Positions 9,287 through 18,494 of a DNA stretch of 64,000 nucleotides are shown here, piece after piece. How positions within the stretch are numbered: the stretch's first letter is position 1; the number at the start of each line of letters is the position of its first letter. The notes beneath the pieces were generated by a model. The model saw only the letters and a list, made by a program, of their open reading frames with translations, was not told the DNA's origin and made no database searches. The DNA comes from Arthrobacter sp. KBS0703 (GTDB lineage Bacteria; Actinomycetota; Actinomycetes; Actinomycetales; Micrococcaceae): positions 1,054,001 to 1,118,000 of the forward strand of contig NZ_MVDG02000001.1 of assembly GCF_002008315.2 (NCBI RefSeq). The letters run 5' to 3'. A program made the translations under genes and the position numbers.

Positions 9287-11068
9287 GTGATCTCCTCCAA
9301 CGAGCCCCCGGCGGCCAACGGCCAGAATAAGGAAGCGCATTCCGCTGCCGCCGTCGCCCTCCTGGAAGCCGTTCGGCGGGACCTGTCCTCGGCGTCCCTG
9401 CCGCTGGAGCTTCCCGGCGTCGAGCGGGCCCGGCTGGACATCCGCAACAGCGTGGCCCAACTCGACGACTACATTCTTCCGCGGTACCGCAGCCTGGACG
9501 CTCCGCTGCTGGCCGTCGTCGGGGGCTCCACCGGGGCCGGCAAGTCAACACTCGTGAACGCGCTCGTGGGCCATCCGGTGACCCGGGCAGGTGCCATCCG
9601 GCCCACCACCCGCCAGCCCATCCTCCTGCACCACCCCGCGGATGCCCCGTGGTTCGAGGATCAACGCGTCCTGCCGAGCCTCAGCCGGATCCGCGGCACC
9701 GTGGTTGCCGGGCCTTTGCCGGCCAGCAAGTCCGGACTCGCTCCGGATGCGGCGCCGGTTTCGTCGTTGGTGCTGGTGGGGGAACCGGCCGTGCCGGAAG
9801 GAATTGCCCTCTTGGATGCCCCGGACGTCGACTCCATCTCCGATGACAACCGGAAGCTTGCCGGCCAGCTCCTGGCGGCCGCCGACCTCTGGGTTTTTGT
9901 CACGACCGCCAACCGCTACGCGGATGCCGTTCCCTGGAAGCTGCTGCTCGACGCGGCCTCGAGGGACATCCTGGTTGCTGTGGTGCTGGACCGGGTCCCG
10001 CCCGCGGCGGAAGCCGAGGTGAGTGAGGACCTCCGGGCCATGCTGGAGAGGGAAGGCCTTGGCAGCGCCGCCCTGTTCGTCATTCCGGAGGTAGCCCTCG
10101 ACAGGCTTGGCATGCTGCCCGCTGAGGCCACCGATGCCTTGGGAACGTGGCTGCGGAACCTCGCCGCGGACGCCGCCGGAAGGGCGGTTATCGCGCGGCG
10201 GACGCTCAACGGGACGGTCAAGGGACTGAGTCAGACGGTGCAGCTCGTGGCCGCGTCTTCGGAGGAACAGCGGCGGGCCGCCGGGCTCCTGGGCGACGAC
10301 GCCCGGAGCGCATATCAGGACGCCGTCGCCAGAATCCTCGACGCCACCAAGGACGGCGCCCTGCTGCGGGGCGAGGTACTGGCCCGCTGGCAGGACTTCG
10401 TCGGCACGGGTGAGTTCTTCCGGAGCCTGGAGCAGAACATCGGCCGCTTTCGGGACCGTGCGGGCGCCTTTTTCCGCGGTGAACCGACGCCGGCGGTCAG
10501 GGTGGAAACCGCCATAGAAACGGGACTGCAGGCAGTCATCGTCGATGAAGCTGCCAACGCGGCCGAGGACGCGGACCAGCGCTGGCGCTCCGACCCTGCG
10601 GGCCGCCATCTCCTGGGCACGGATGACCTTTCAGGAACCAGCCCGGGGTTTGGCGATGCCGTGGCCGCGGAAATCCGTGCCTGGCAAGGGAGCCTGATGG
10701 AGCTCATCCGGACCGAGGGGCAGGCCAAACGGACGCAGGCCAGGTGGCTGTCCTTCGGCGTAAACGGCCTCGGTGCCGCGCTCATGATCGTGGTGTTTTC
10801 CATGACTGCAGGACTGACGGGCCTGGAGATCGGCGTCGCAGGAGGCACCGCCGTCGTCGGCCAAAAACTGCTTGAGGCGGTGTTCGGCGAAGACGCCGTG
10901 CGGCGCCTTGCGCGGACCGCCCGGGAAGACCTGCACACTCGCTGCCAGAATCTGCTCCAGGCCGAGCAGCGGCGCTTCCTGGACCGGCTGGACCCGGACA
11001 CGGGCGCCGGAGCCGCGGTCCTCGCAGGGCACGCAGAGGCGCTGAAGCGGCTGGCAGGCGCCGCATGA
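9287..11068 (+). CDS. Membrane-associated dynamin-like GTPase (first of a pair)
   Basis: The 593-residue protein has a P-loop GGSTGAGKST near residue 80, a switch segment RPTTRQP, a DxxG-like LLDAPDVDS, and a hydrophobic hairpin at about residues 488-530 (LGAALMIVVFSMTAGLTGLEIGV). Helices on both sides recall dynamin-like proteins. Its frame overlaps the next GTPase by 4 bases (ATGA), so the two are one translational unit. Mycobacterial IniA/IniC and Streptomyces DynA/DynB are paired in a similar way; likeness here is by layout and motifs, not alignment. GTG at 9287 lacks a clear ribosome site and may be leaderless; the frame is open from 9227, inside the preceding terminator. Confidence is good on class, low on role. 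Confidence 0.8.
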   Translation: MISSNEPPAANGQNKEAHSAAAVALLEAVRRDLSSASLPLELPGVERARLDIRNSVAQLDDYILPRYRSLDAPLLAVVGGSTGAGKSTLVNALVGHPVTRAGAIRPTTRQPILLHHPADAPWFEDQRVLPSLSRIRGTVVAGPLPASKSGLAPDAAPVSSLVLVGEPAVPEGIALLDAPDVDSISDDNRKLAGQLLAAADLWVFVTTANRYADAVPWKLLLDAASRDILVAVVLDRVPPAAEAEVSEDLRAMLEREGLGSAALFVIPEVALDRLGMLPAEATDALGTWLRNLAADAAGRAVIARRTLNGTVKGLSQTVQLVAASSEEQRRAAGLLGDDARSAYQDAVARILDATKDGALLRGEVLARWQDFVGTGEFFRSLEQNIGRFRDRAGAFFRGEPTPAVRVETAIETGLQAVIVDEAANAAEDADQRWRSDPAGRHLLGTDDLSGTSPGFGDAVAAEIRAWQGSLMELIRTEGQAKRTQARWLSFGVNGLGAALMIVVFSMTAGLTGLEIGVAGGTAVVGQKLLEAVFGEDAVRRLARTAREDLHTRCQNLLQAEQRRFLDRLDPDTGAGAAVLAGHAEALKRLAGAA

Positions 11069-12681
11069 GCCGGCACGGCGGAAACCGGGAGGCCTCCCGG
11101 CTGCAGCGCCGCCTCGAGGCGCTCAACGACGCCCGGGAACTGGCCGAAGGTGTGCTGCCGGACGCCGCCCTGGACGAGGTCCTTCAGGTGCTGGAGCGGG
11201 CCAGTTCGCGCCGGTCCCTGTCCGCGGACCACACGGTGGTGGGCTTTTTCGGCGCCACCGGAAGCGGCAAATCCACCCTGTTCAACGCGGTCAATGGAGC
11301 TGAAATTGCGACGGTGGCCGCCCGCCGGCCCACGACGTCGGAACCATTGGCGAGCGTCTGGGGAGCGGACGGCAGCGAAGCGCTGCTGGACTGGCTGGAC
11401 GTAGACCGGCGCCATCATGCCGGCGCCGTGGAGGGATTCGCCGACGAATCCAGCGGACTGATCCTCCTGGACCTGCCCGATTTTGATTCGACCCGGGCCG
11501 CGAACCGCCAAATCGTTGAGCGCTTGGTGGGGATGGTGGACGTCCTGGTGTGGGTGCTGGATCCGCAGAAATATGCCGACGCCGCCGTCCACAATGACTT
11601 CCTGGCGCCACTGGCATCCCACGGTGCCGTGACCTTGGTGGTGCTCAACCAGATCGACCGGCTCCCCGAAGCCGACGTCAAGCCTGTCATGGAGTCGCTC
11701 AGGGGAATCCTTGCCCGGGACGGACTCGGCAAGGTGCAGGTTTTGGCGGCCTCGGCGCTGACCGGGGCCGGTGTGGACAAGGTCCGCGCAGCCATCCGCG
11801 AGGTGGTTGCCCGGCGCGAAGCCCTGGCCCTGCGGCTTTCGGCGGATGTGTCCCAGGCAGCCGGGCGGCTGATGGACGCTTCAGGGCCCGGCGAGCCCGC
11901 AGGCGTGAGGGGCGGGACCGGGGCGCGGCTCGCGGAGGAACTCTCCCGTGCGGCCAACGTGCCGCTGGTGGTTGATGCCGTGGCGCGGTCGTACAAGCAG
12001 GAGTCCGCCCGGCGCACCGGCTGGCCCGTCACCAGATGGCTGGTTCGTTTCCGGCCCGATCCGCTCCGCCGGCTCAACCTCCGCAGCGCGTCCAATGCCG
12101 CAGTCAGCCGGACTTCGCTGCCTCCCGCCGGAGCGCAGGAGCGGGCCCGGACCGATGCTGCCGTCCGGGACTTCGCCGATGCCGCGAGCGACGGCGCTCC
12201 CGGTCCGTGGCGGGCTTCCATCCGCGGGGCAGCCCGTGAGGGCAGGGAGCGCCTGCCGGACGCCTTGGACCAGGCCATTGCCGGTGCCGACCTGAAAGCC
12301 GGGCAGAAATCGTGGTGGTGGGCGGTTTTCAACGTGGTCCAGTGGCTTGCGCTGCTCACCGCCGTGGGCGGACTGGGATGGCTAGGGGTGTTGGCCGGCC
12401 TCGGCTATCTCCAGCTTCCGGTGCCCGAGGTGCCGCGGGTGGAGGGCTGGCCGGTTCCCACACTCATGATTGCCGGGGGAGCGGTGCTGGGCATATTGCT
12501 CGCGATCACCGCAAAGTTCGTTACGGCCGCCGCGGCACGCTTGCGTGCTGCCGCCGCGCGGAAACGGCTCAGATCCGCGGTCGCCGGCGTCGCCGGGAAG
12601 CTTGTGGTGGAGCCCGTGGAGGTCGAAATCAGCCGCCTGAAGTCCTTCAACGCCGCGGTGAAGGCCGCCGCAGCGGCCTAG
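11065..12681 (+). CDS. Membrane-associated GTPase (second of a pair)
   Basis: The 538-residue partner has P-loop GATGSGKSTLFNAV near residue 62, switch RRPTTSEP, G3 region LDLPDFDST, and G4 NQIDRLP. A basic central part follows. Two membrane segments lie near residues 415-445 (after SWWWAVFNVVQ) and 465-487, split by a short proline-rich loop. Both GTPases share the order GTPase, helical region, membrane hairpin, short helical tail. They may act together on the membrane, for example in septation, repair or stress; this is inference. The next gene is convergent, 9 bases from the stop. Confidence 0.82.
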   Translation: MSRHGGNREASRLQRRLEALNDARELAEGVLPDAALDEVLQVLERASSRRSLSADHTVVGFFGATGSGKSTLFNAVNGAEIATVAARRPTTSEPLASVWGADGSEALLDWLDVDRRHHAGAVEGFADESSGLILLDLPDFDSTRAANRQIVERLVGMVDVLVWVLDPQKYADAAVHNDFLAPLASHGAVTLVVLNQIDRLPEADVKPVMESLRGILARDGLGKVQVLAASALTGAGVDKVRAAIREVVARREALALRLSADVSQAAGRLMDASGPGEPAGVRGGTGARLAEELSRAANVPLVVDAVARSYKQESARRTGWPVTRWLVRFRPDPLRRLNLRSASNAAVSRTSLPPAGAQERARTDAAVRDFADAASDGAPGPWRASIRGAAREGRERLPDALDQAIAGADLKAGQKSWWWAVFNVVQWLALLTAVGGLGWLGVLAGLGYLQLPVPEVPRVEGWPVPTLMIAGGAVLGILLAITAKFVTAAAARLRAAAARKRLRSAVAGVAGKLVVEPVEVEISRLKSFNAAVKAAAAA

Positions 12682-12690
12682 CGCGCGGTT

Positions 12691-13239
12691 CTAGCTGCCG
12701 GGCTCGATGGCCGCCGCGGCGTCGCGGACCTTGATCATGGTCCGGAGGTTGCGCGTCGTGGTTGAAGCCTTGTACTTCGGCTTGGCCGAGAGTTTGCTGA
12801 AGGGGCTGTCCAGGGTCCCGCCTGCCGGAGCAAGCCAGGCCGACGCCTCCGGACCGAGCCGGGTCTGCTCCACGCCGCCGAGCGACTCCCCGGCCGTGAA
12901 CAGTTCGTCAAGCGCTGCGGTGTCCGAGGCCAGAGTGATGTAGGTGTGCGTCGTCTTGTCGTCTGCCGGGTAGTGGCACGCCGCCACGAGCTCCGCCACG
13001 CGGGAGGCTGTCAGCACCACCACCCATGCGTCGTAGCCGAAGGTCTCCCGCAGGCATGCCTCGAATTCCTTCTTGACCGCGGCCGGTGTCAGTTCGCTGG
13101 CCAGCACCACGTTGCCGCTGGCCAGGAGCGTCTTCACATCGGCGAACGGCCGGGCCTTCAGGGCCTCCTTGAGGTCCGCCATCTTGATGTTGATGCCGCC
13201 CACGTTGATGCCGCGGAGGAACACTGCGTAGCTCGTCAT
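12691..13239 (-). CDS. DUF1697 domain protein
   Basis: The 182-residue protein begins MTSYAVFLRGINVGG, followed by SGNVVLAS near residue 42 and ending with TTRNLRTMIKVRDAA, all signature pieces of DUF1697. The biochemical role of the family is not established. It is monocistronic, convergent with the GTPase pair and 61 bases downstream of the stop of the IclR regulator on the same strand. Length is as usual for the family. Confidence 0.9.
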   Translation of the reverse strand: MTSYAVFLRGINVGGINIKMADLKEALKARPFADVKTLLASGNVVLASELTPAAVKKEFEACLRETFGYDAWVVVLTASRVAELVAACHYPADDKTTHTYITLASDTAALDELFTAGESLGGVEQTRLGPEASAWLAPAGGTLDSPFSKLSAKPKYKASTTTRNLRTMIKVRDAAAAIEPGS

Positions 13240-13299
13240 CCGCCCAGACTACTGCCAGCGGAAGCCCGCCGGAGGGAAGGCGGCCGGGGCGGGAAAGGG

Positions 13300-14019
13300 T
13301 CAGTCGTTGTTCTTGCGGAGAGCTTCCGTGAGGACGCGCGCGGCGTTGCAGACGACTTCGGCATGCAGCCGGCCGGGCTGCCGGGTGAGGCGCTCAATGG
13401 GGCCTGAGATGGACACGGCGGCGATCACCCTTCCCGAAGGTCCGCGCACTGGTGCAGAGACGGAGGCGACGCCCGGCTCACGTTCGCCGAGGCTCTGGCC
13501 CCAGCCCCGCCGTCGTACTCCCGCCAGGACGGTGGGCGTGAAGCGGGCGGACTGCAGCCCCTCCAGCAGGCGGTCGTGGTCTTCCCACGCGAGCAGCACC
13601 TGCGCGGCAGAGCCGGCCTTCATGGACAGCTGCGTCCCCACGGGGATGGTGTCGCGTAGGCCGATCGGCCGTTCCGCCGAGGCGACGCAGACACGCCAGT
13701 CGCCCTGCCGGCGGAAGATCTGTGCGCTTTCGCCGGTGGCGTCCCGGAGCTGCATGAGCACGGGCCCGGCCGAGGCGATGAGCCTGTCTTCGCCCGCGGC
13801 CGAAGCGAGTTCAACCAGCCGGCTGCCCAGGACAAACCTGCCCTGGATGTCGCGGCTCACGAGCCGGTGGTGGACAAGGGCCAGTGCGAGCCTGTGCACC
13901 GTGGGCCGTGCCAGTCCGGTGGCAGCCACGAGCTGCGCCAGGGTGGTGGGCCCGGCCTCGAGTGCGTCCAGCACCTGGGCTGCTTTATCAATGACACCGA
14001 CGCCACTAGAATTGTCCAT
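13300..14019 (-). CDS. ndgR: IclR-family regulator of leucine genes (NdgR/LtbR type)
   Basis: The 239-residue protein has an N-terminal winged helix (LDALEAGPTTLAQLVAATG, then LARPTVHRLALAL) and a C-terminal IclR effector domain ending ITGP/SISGPIERLTRQPG-like. It is divergent from leuCD, the arrangement of NdgR in Streptomyces and LtbR in Corynebacterium, which repress or activate leucine biosynthesis genes. ATG at 14019 gives MDNSSGVGVIDKAAQVLDAL; the frame opens 7 codons earlier without support. A palindrome in the shared intergenic region is the likely operator. The symbol rests on position and family. Confidence 0.88.
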   Translation of the reverse strand: MDNSSGVGVIDKAAQVLDALEAGPTTLAQLVAATGLARPTVHRLALALVHHRLVSRDIQGRFVLGSRLVELASAAGEDRLIASAGPVLMQLRDATGESAQIFRRQGDWRVCVASAERPIGLRDTIPVGTQLSMKAGSAAQVLLAWEDHDRLLEGLQSARFTPTVLAGVRRRGWGQSLGEREPGVASVSAPVRGPSGRVIAAVSISGPIERLTRQPGRLHAEVVCNAARVLTEALRKNND

Positions 14020-14027
14020 GTAATGAT

Positions 14028-14056
14028 ATTGCCGTCTCAATATCTGAGATGCAAAT
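14028..14056. promoter_or_regulatory. Palindrome between ndgR and leuC, candidate operator
   Basis: TCTCA-n5-TGAGA at 14035-14049 extends outward to an imperfect 29-base dyad (ATT ... AAT) at 14028-14056, ending 9 bases from the ndgR start and 75 from leuC. Size and place fit an IclR-type site. Confidence 0.5.
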
Positions 14057-14130
14057 CATTTGGCTGGCTTATTACACGGCTCTGCTGTTTCAGTTGAAGT
14101 AACAGTCAACAGCAGTGAAGGGAGATGGCC

Positions 14131-15588
14131 ATGGCGAACACATTGGCCGAGAAAGTCTGGGACGCGCACGTGGTGCGCAAAGGCGACGGCGACGGCGCCA
14201 ACGCCCAGCCGGACCTTCTCTACATCGACCTCCACCTCGTCCACGAGGTAACGTCGCCGCAGGCCTTCGAGGGACTCCGGCTGGCCGGCCGCAGACTGCG
14301 CCGCCCGGACCTGACCATCGCCACGGAAGACCACAACACTCCGACGCTGGACATCGACAAGCCTATCGCCGATCTCACCAGCCGGACGCAGATCCAGACG
14401 CTGCGCAACAACTGCGAGGAGTTCGGGGTCCGCCTGCACTCCCTGGGCGACGCCGAGCAGGGCATCGTTCACGTGGTGGGCCCGCAGCTCGGACTCACCC
14501 AGCCGGGCATGACCGTGGTCTGCGGCGATTCACACACCTCCACGCACGGCGCGTTCGGCGCGCTGGCCATGGGCATCGGCACGTCCGAGGTGGAGCACGT
14601 CATGGCCACCCAGACGCTGTCCCTGAAGCCGTTCAAGACCATGGCCATCAACGTTGAAGGCACGCTCCGCCCGGGCGTCACGGCCAAGGACATCATCCTT
14701 GCCGTCATCGCCAAGATCGGCACCGGCGGCGGCCAGGGCTATGTCCTGGAGTACCGCGGCTCGGCCATCCGGGCGCTGTCGATGGAAGCCCGGATGACCA
14801 TCTGCAACATGTCCATCGAGGCCGGCGCCCGCGCAGGCCTCGTGGCACCGGACGAGACCACCTACGCCTACATGAAGGGCCGCCCCCACGCGCCGGAGGG
14901 CGCCGAGTGGGACGCCGCCGTCGAGTACTGGAGCACCCTTCGCAGCGACGACGCCGCCGTCTTTGATGCCCAGGTTGACCTCGACGCCGACACGCTGGAA
15001 CCGTTCGTCACCTGGGGCACCAACCCGGGCCAGGGTGTCTCGCTCTCCGGCAAGGTGCCCTCACCCAACGACTTCGGCGATGAGAACGCCAAGGCCGCAG
15101 CCGAGCGCGCCCTGCAGTACATGGGGCTGGAAGCCGGAACCCCCATGAAGGAAATCCGGGTGGACACCGTGTTCCTGGGTTCCTGCACCAACTCCCGCAT
15201 CGAGGACCTGCGGGTCGCCGCGGACATCATCCGCGGCCGCCAGAAGGATCCCAACATCCGCATGCTGGTGGTGCCGGGTTCGGCCCGGGTCCGCCTGGAA
15301 GCGGAGGCCGAGGGCCTGGACCGGGTGTTCAAGGACTTCGGCGCGGAATGGCGGTTCGCCGGATGCTCCATGTGCCTGGGCATGAACCCGGACCAGCTGG
15401 AGCCGGGGGAGCGCTGCGCCTCCACGTCGAACCGAAACTTCGAAGGCCGTCAGGGCAAGGGCGGACGCACGCACCTCGTGTCGCCGGTGGTGGCAGCCGC
15501 CACGGCCGTGCGCGGAACGCTGAGCTCGCCGTCGGACCTTGATCCGGCCCCGGAATCCGCAGCCCTCCAGACGACCGACGCAGCCTAG
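14131..15588 (+). CDS. leuC: 3-isopropylmalate dehydratase large subunit
   Basis: The 485-residue aconitase-family subunit carries the 4Fe-4S cluster and isomerises 2- to 3-isopropylmalate with LeuD. Seen: TEDHNTPT near residue 65, [26 protein letters not shown], the cluster cysteine in [12 protein letters not shown], and the pair in [15 protein letters not shown] at 14131 was preferred to the ATG two codons upstream because GAAGGGAG then sits six bases before it; the upstream ATG touches that site. leuD starts 9 bases after the stop. Confidence 0.96.
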   Translation: MANTLAEKVWDAHVVRKGDGDGANAQPDLLYIDLHLVHEVTSPQAFEGLRLAGRRLRRPDLTIATEDHNTPTLDIDKPIADLTSRTQIQTLRNNCEEFGVRLHSLGDAEQGIVHVVGPQLGLTQPGMTVVCGDSHTSTHGAFGALAMGIGTSEVEHVMATQTLSLKPFKTMAINVEGTLRPGVTAKDIILAVIAKIGTGGGQGYVLEYRGSAIRALSMEARMTICNMSIEAGARAGLVAPDETTYAYMKGRPHAPEGAEWDAAVEYWSTLRSDDAAVFDAQVDLDADTLEPFVTWGTNPGQGVSLSGKVPSPNDFGDENAKAAAERALQYMGLEAGTPMKEIRVDTVFLGSCTNSRIEDLRVAADIIRGRQKDPNIRMLVVPGSARVRLEAEAEGLDRVFKDFGAEWRFAGCSMCLGMNPDQLEPGERCASTSNRNFEGRQGKGGRTHLVSPVVAAATAVRGTLSSPSDLDPAPESAALQTTDAA

Positions 15589-15597
15589 GAAGACTCC

Positions 15598-16200
15598 ATG
15601 GAAAAGTTCACCACGCACACCGGAATCGGCGTCCCGCTGCGCCAGAGCAACGTCGACACGGACCAGATCATCCCCGCCGTGTACCTCAAGCGGATCACCC
15701 GCACCGGCTTCGAGGACGCCCTGTTCTCGGCCTGGCGGAAGGACCCGTCCTTCATCCTGAACCAGGAACCGTTCAACGCCGGTTCCGTCCTGGTGGCCGG
15801 GCCGGACTTCGGCACGGGCTCCTCGCGGGAGCACGCCGTCTGGGCGCTCAAGGACTACGGCTTCAAGACCGTGCTCTCGTCCCGGTTCGCGGATATCTTC
15901 CGCGGCAACTCGGGAAAGCAGGGGCTCCTGGCCGCCGAACTCGCCCAGGACGACATCGAGCTCATCTGGAAGACGCTGGAAAACGCGCCCGGTACTGAGG
16001 TCACGGTTGACCTCGTGTCCAAGACCGTCATCTGCGGCAACGTTGTTGCTCCGTTTGAGATCGACGACTACACCCGCTGGCGCCTGCTCGAGGGCCTCGA
16101 CGACATCGGCCTGACCCTCCAGCACGAGGAAGACATCACCGCGTACGAAGCCACCCGGCCGTCGTTCAAGCCCAAAACGCTGCCGGCCCGGCTGTCCTGA
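15598..16200 (+). CDS. leuD: 3-isopropylmalate dehydratase small subunit
   Basis: The 200-residue swivel subunit begins [30 protein letters not shown] and contains [22 protein letters not shown], the substrate-facing loop of the family. GGAAGA precedes the ATG. It forms an operon with leuC and ends at a terminator. With leuB and ilvE in this window, all leucine-specific steps except leuA are present. Confidence 0.96.
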   Translation: MEKFTTHTGIGVPLRQSNVDTDQIIPAVYLKRITRTGFEDALFSAWRKDPSFILNQEPFNAGSVLVAGPDFGTGSSREHAVWALKDYGFKTVLSSRFADIFRGNSGKQGLLAAELAQDDIELIWKTLENAPGTEVTVDLVSKTVICGNVVAPFEIDDYTRWRLLEGLDDIGLTLQHEEDITAYEATRPSFKPKTLPARLS

Positions 16201-16219
16201 CCGCCAGAGTTCCATCAAG

Positions 16220-16258
16220 GGCCCGCCGCAGCAACGAACTACTGCGGCGGGCCTTCTT
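16220..16258 (+). terminator. Intrinsic terminator of leuCD
   Basis: A 12-bp stem pairs 16220-16231 with 16242-16253, followed by TTCTT. Confidence 0.78.
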
Positions 16259-16411
16259 GCTGCGCCGGAAATCTGCACCGGAAATCCGCGCCGGCATCCC
16301 GCCGGGCCGCGCCCGGTGCGCCCCGTATTTCGGTTCGGTAACGCAAGCTCATATGCTTAGCTGGAGCCTTTGTAAGGATTTGGGGGCGAGTAGTCGTGAG
16401 GAAACCGGTAA

Positions 16412-17737
16412 ATGAGTAGTGTTCTGACAATCCGCGGAGGCGTCCCGCTAACTGGCCGTGTCAGCGTCCGCGGTGCCAAGAACCTTGTGCCCAAGGCCAT
16501 GGTGGCTGCCCTGCTGGGCAACGAACCCTCTGTGCTCCGGAACGTTCCGGAAATCAAGGATGTCGAGGTTGTCACCAGCCTGCTTCAGCTCCACGGCGTG
16601 ACCGTGGTGAAGGATCCCGTGACCGGCGATCTGACCCTGGACCCCAAGGCCGCCAAGACGGCGCCGAGCACGGCAATTGATGCCCACGCCGGCGACTCAC
16701 GCATCCCGATCTTGCTGTGCGGACCCCTGATCCACGCCATCGGCGAAGCCTTCATTCCGGATCTGGGCGGCTGCAAGATCGGCGACCGTCCCATCGACTA
16801 CCACCTGAACGTGCTGCGCCAGTTCGGCGCCGTCGTGGAAAAGCGGCCCGGCGGTATCCACATCTCGGCCCCGCGCGGCCTGCACGGGGCGAAAATCTCC
16901 CTGCCCTACCCGTCCGTCGGCGCCACCGAGCAAGTCCTGCTCAGCGCAACACGCGCGGAGGGCATCACGGAACTCTCGGGAGCGGCCACCGAACCCGAGA
17001 TCGTCGATCTCATCGCCGTGCTGCAGAAAATGGGCGCCGTCATCAGCGTCCAGACGGACCGCACCATCCGCATCGAGGGCGTCCGCGACCTCGGCGGCTA
17101 CAACCACCGGGCCCTGTCGGACCGCAACGAATCGGCGTCGTGGGCTTCCGCCGCCCTAGTGACCCGCGGCGACATCTTCGTTGAAGGCGCTTCGCAGCGG
17201 GACATGATGACCTTCCTGAATACCTTCCGCAAGGTGGGCGGCGGCATGGACATCGGCGACGACGGCATCCGGTTCTACCACCGCGGCGGCAAGCTGTCGC
17301 CGCTGGTGCTTGAAACGGACGTCCACCCGGGCTTCATGACCGACTGGCAGCAGCCGCTGGTTGTCGCGCTGACTCAGGCCGAGGGCGTGTCGATCGTTCA
17401 CGAGACCGTCTACGAGAACCGCTTCGGCTTCACGGACGCACTCATCCGCATGGGCGCCAGCATCCAGGTCCACCGGGAGTGCCTCGGCAGCGTGCCGTGC
17501 CGCTTCGGGCAGCGGAACTTCCTGCACTCGGCGGTCATCTCCGGCCCGACGCAGCTCAAGGGCACGGACATCGATGTTCCCGACCTGCGCGGCGGCTTTA
17601 GCCACCTTATTGCCGCCCTGGCGGCCACCGGCACGTCGCGGGTGACGGGGATCGACATCATCAACCGCGGCTATGAGCGCTTTACCGAAAAGCTGGCCGG
17701 GCTCGGCGCCGACTTCGACATCACATCGGCGAAGTAG
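16412..17737 (+). CDS. murA: UDP-N-acetylglucosamine 1-carboxyvinyltransferase
   Basis: The 441-residue enzyme adds enolpyruvate to UDP-GlcNAc, the first committed step of peptidoglycan synthesis. The active-site loop GGCKIGDRPIDYH keeps the catalytic cysteine (Cys121), so fosfomycin should be able to react with it. LVPKAMVAALL near the N end and DLRGGFSHLIAALAATG near the C end fit the EPSP-synthase-like fold. It heads a run murA-plsC-gpsA-ddl on the same strand, mixing wall and phospholipid precursors. The 211 bases upstream hold the leuD terminator and presumably the promoter. Confidence 0.95.
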   Translation: MSSVLTIRGGVPLTGRVSVRGAKNLVPKAMVAALLGNEPSVLRNVPEIKDVEVVTSLLQLHGVTVVKDPVTGDLTLDPKAAKTAPSTAIDAHAGDSRIPILLCGPLIHAIGEAFIPDLGGCKIGDRPIDYHLNVLRQFGAVVEKRPGGIHISAPRGLHGAKISLPYPSVGATEQVLLSATRAEGITELSGAATEPEIVDLIAVLQKMGAVISVQTDRTIRIEGVRDLGGYNHRALSDRNESASWASAALVTRGDIFVEGASQRDMMTFLNTFRKVGGGMDIGDDGIRFYHRGGKLSPLVLETDVHPGFMTDWQQPLVVALTQAEGVSIVHETVYENRFGFTDALIRMGASIQVHRECLGSVPCRFGQRNFLHSAVISGPTQLKGTDIDVPDLRGGFSHLIAALAATGTSRVTGIDIINRGYERFTEKLAGLGADFDITSAK

Positions 17738-17747
17738 CGGTGCCCCT

Positions 17748-18494
17748 GTGAAGGAATCGGCCAAGAGCCACATCACATTCGTGATCATTGCCGGGATTGC
17801 CCGGCCCCTGCTGAACCTGATGATGAACAAGAAGTGGGAAGGCACCGAAAAACTTCCCGCCGGCGGATTCATCGCAACGCCCAACCACTGCACCGAGATT
17901 GATCCGCTGGTGGTCGGGCACATGCTGTACAACCAGAAGCGTGCCCCGCATTTCCTTGCGAAGGCGGCCCTCTTCAAGGTGCCCGTGCTGGGCAAACTGC
18001 TGCACGCCGTCAAGCAGATTCCGGTGGAGCGCTCGACGGCGGGTGCGAACCGCTCGCTGCAGCTCGCCAAGGAGATCGTGGCCGAGGGCGGCGCCATCGT
18101 CATCTACCCGGAGGGCACCCTGACCCGGGATCCGGACCTCTGGCCCATGAAGGGCCACACCGGCGCCGCCCGGCTGGCGCTGGAAGGCGGGATCCCTGTG
18201 GTGCCCATGGCGCACTGGGGCGCCCACGAGGTCTTCCCCCGGTATGCCAAGAGCTTCCACCTGTTTCCACGGAAAACGTCCCGCGTCCTGATCGGCGATC
18301 CCGTGGATCTGTCCCGCTTCGAGGGCCGGCCCCGGGACAAGGCAACCCTCATGGAGGCGACCGACGTGATCATGGACGCCGTCACCGCCCTCCTGGCCGA
18401 ACTCCGCGCAGAGCAGCCGCCCGCCCAACGCTGGGATCCGGCGGCGCATAACCAGAAGAAGCACGGCCGCGACGTCGAGCGGGGCGGAAAGTGA
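17748..18494 (+). CDS. plsC: 1-acyl-sn-glycerol-3-phosphate acyltransferase
   Basis: The 248-residue protein has the acyltransferase motifs NHCTEIDPL (NHx4D), the GANRSLQ region, and YPEGTLTRD, and makes phosphatidic acid at the membrane. GTG at 17748, 11 bases after murA, gives MKESAKSHITFVIIAG, which fits a short hydrophobic N end; an in-frame start inside murA (17673) seems less likely. The stop overlaps the gpsA GTG by four bases. The C-terminal 30 residues are basic and hydrophilic. Confidence 0.9.
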   Translation: MKESAKSHITFVIIAGIARPLLNLMMNKKWEGTEKLPAGGFIATPNHCTEIDPLVVGHMLYNQKRAPHFLAKAALFKVPVLGKLLHAVKQIPVERSTAGANRSLQLAKEIVAEGGAIVIYPEGTLTRDPDLWPMKGHTGAARLALEGGIPVVPMAHWGAHEVFPRYAKSFHLFPRKTSRVLIGDPVDLSRFEGRPRDKATLMEATDVIMDAVTALLAELRAEQPPAQRWDPAAHNQKKHGRDVERGGK

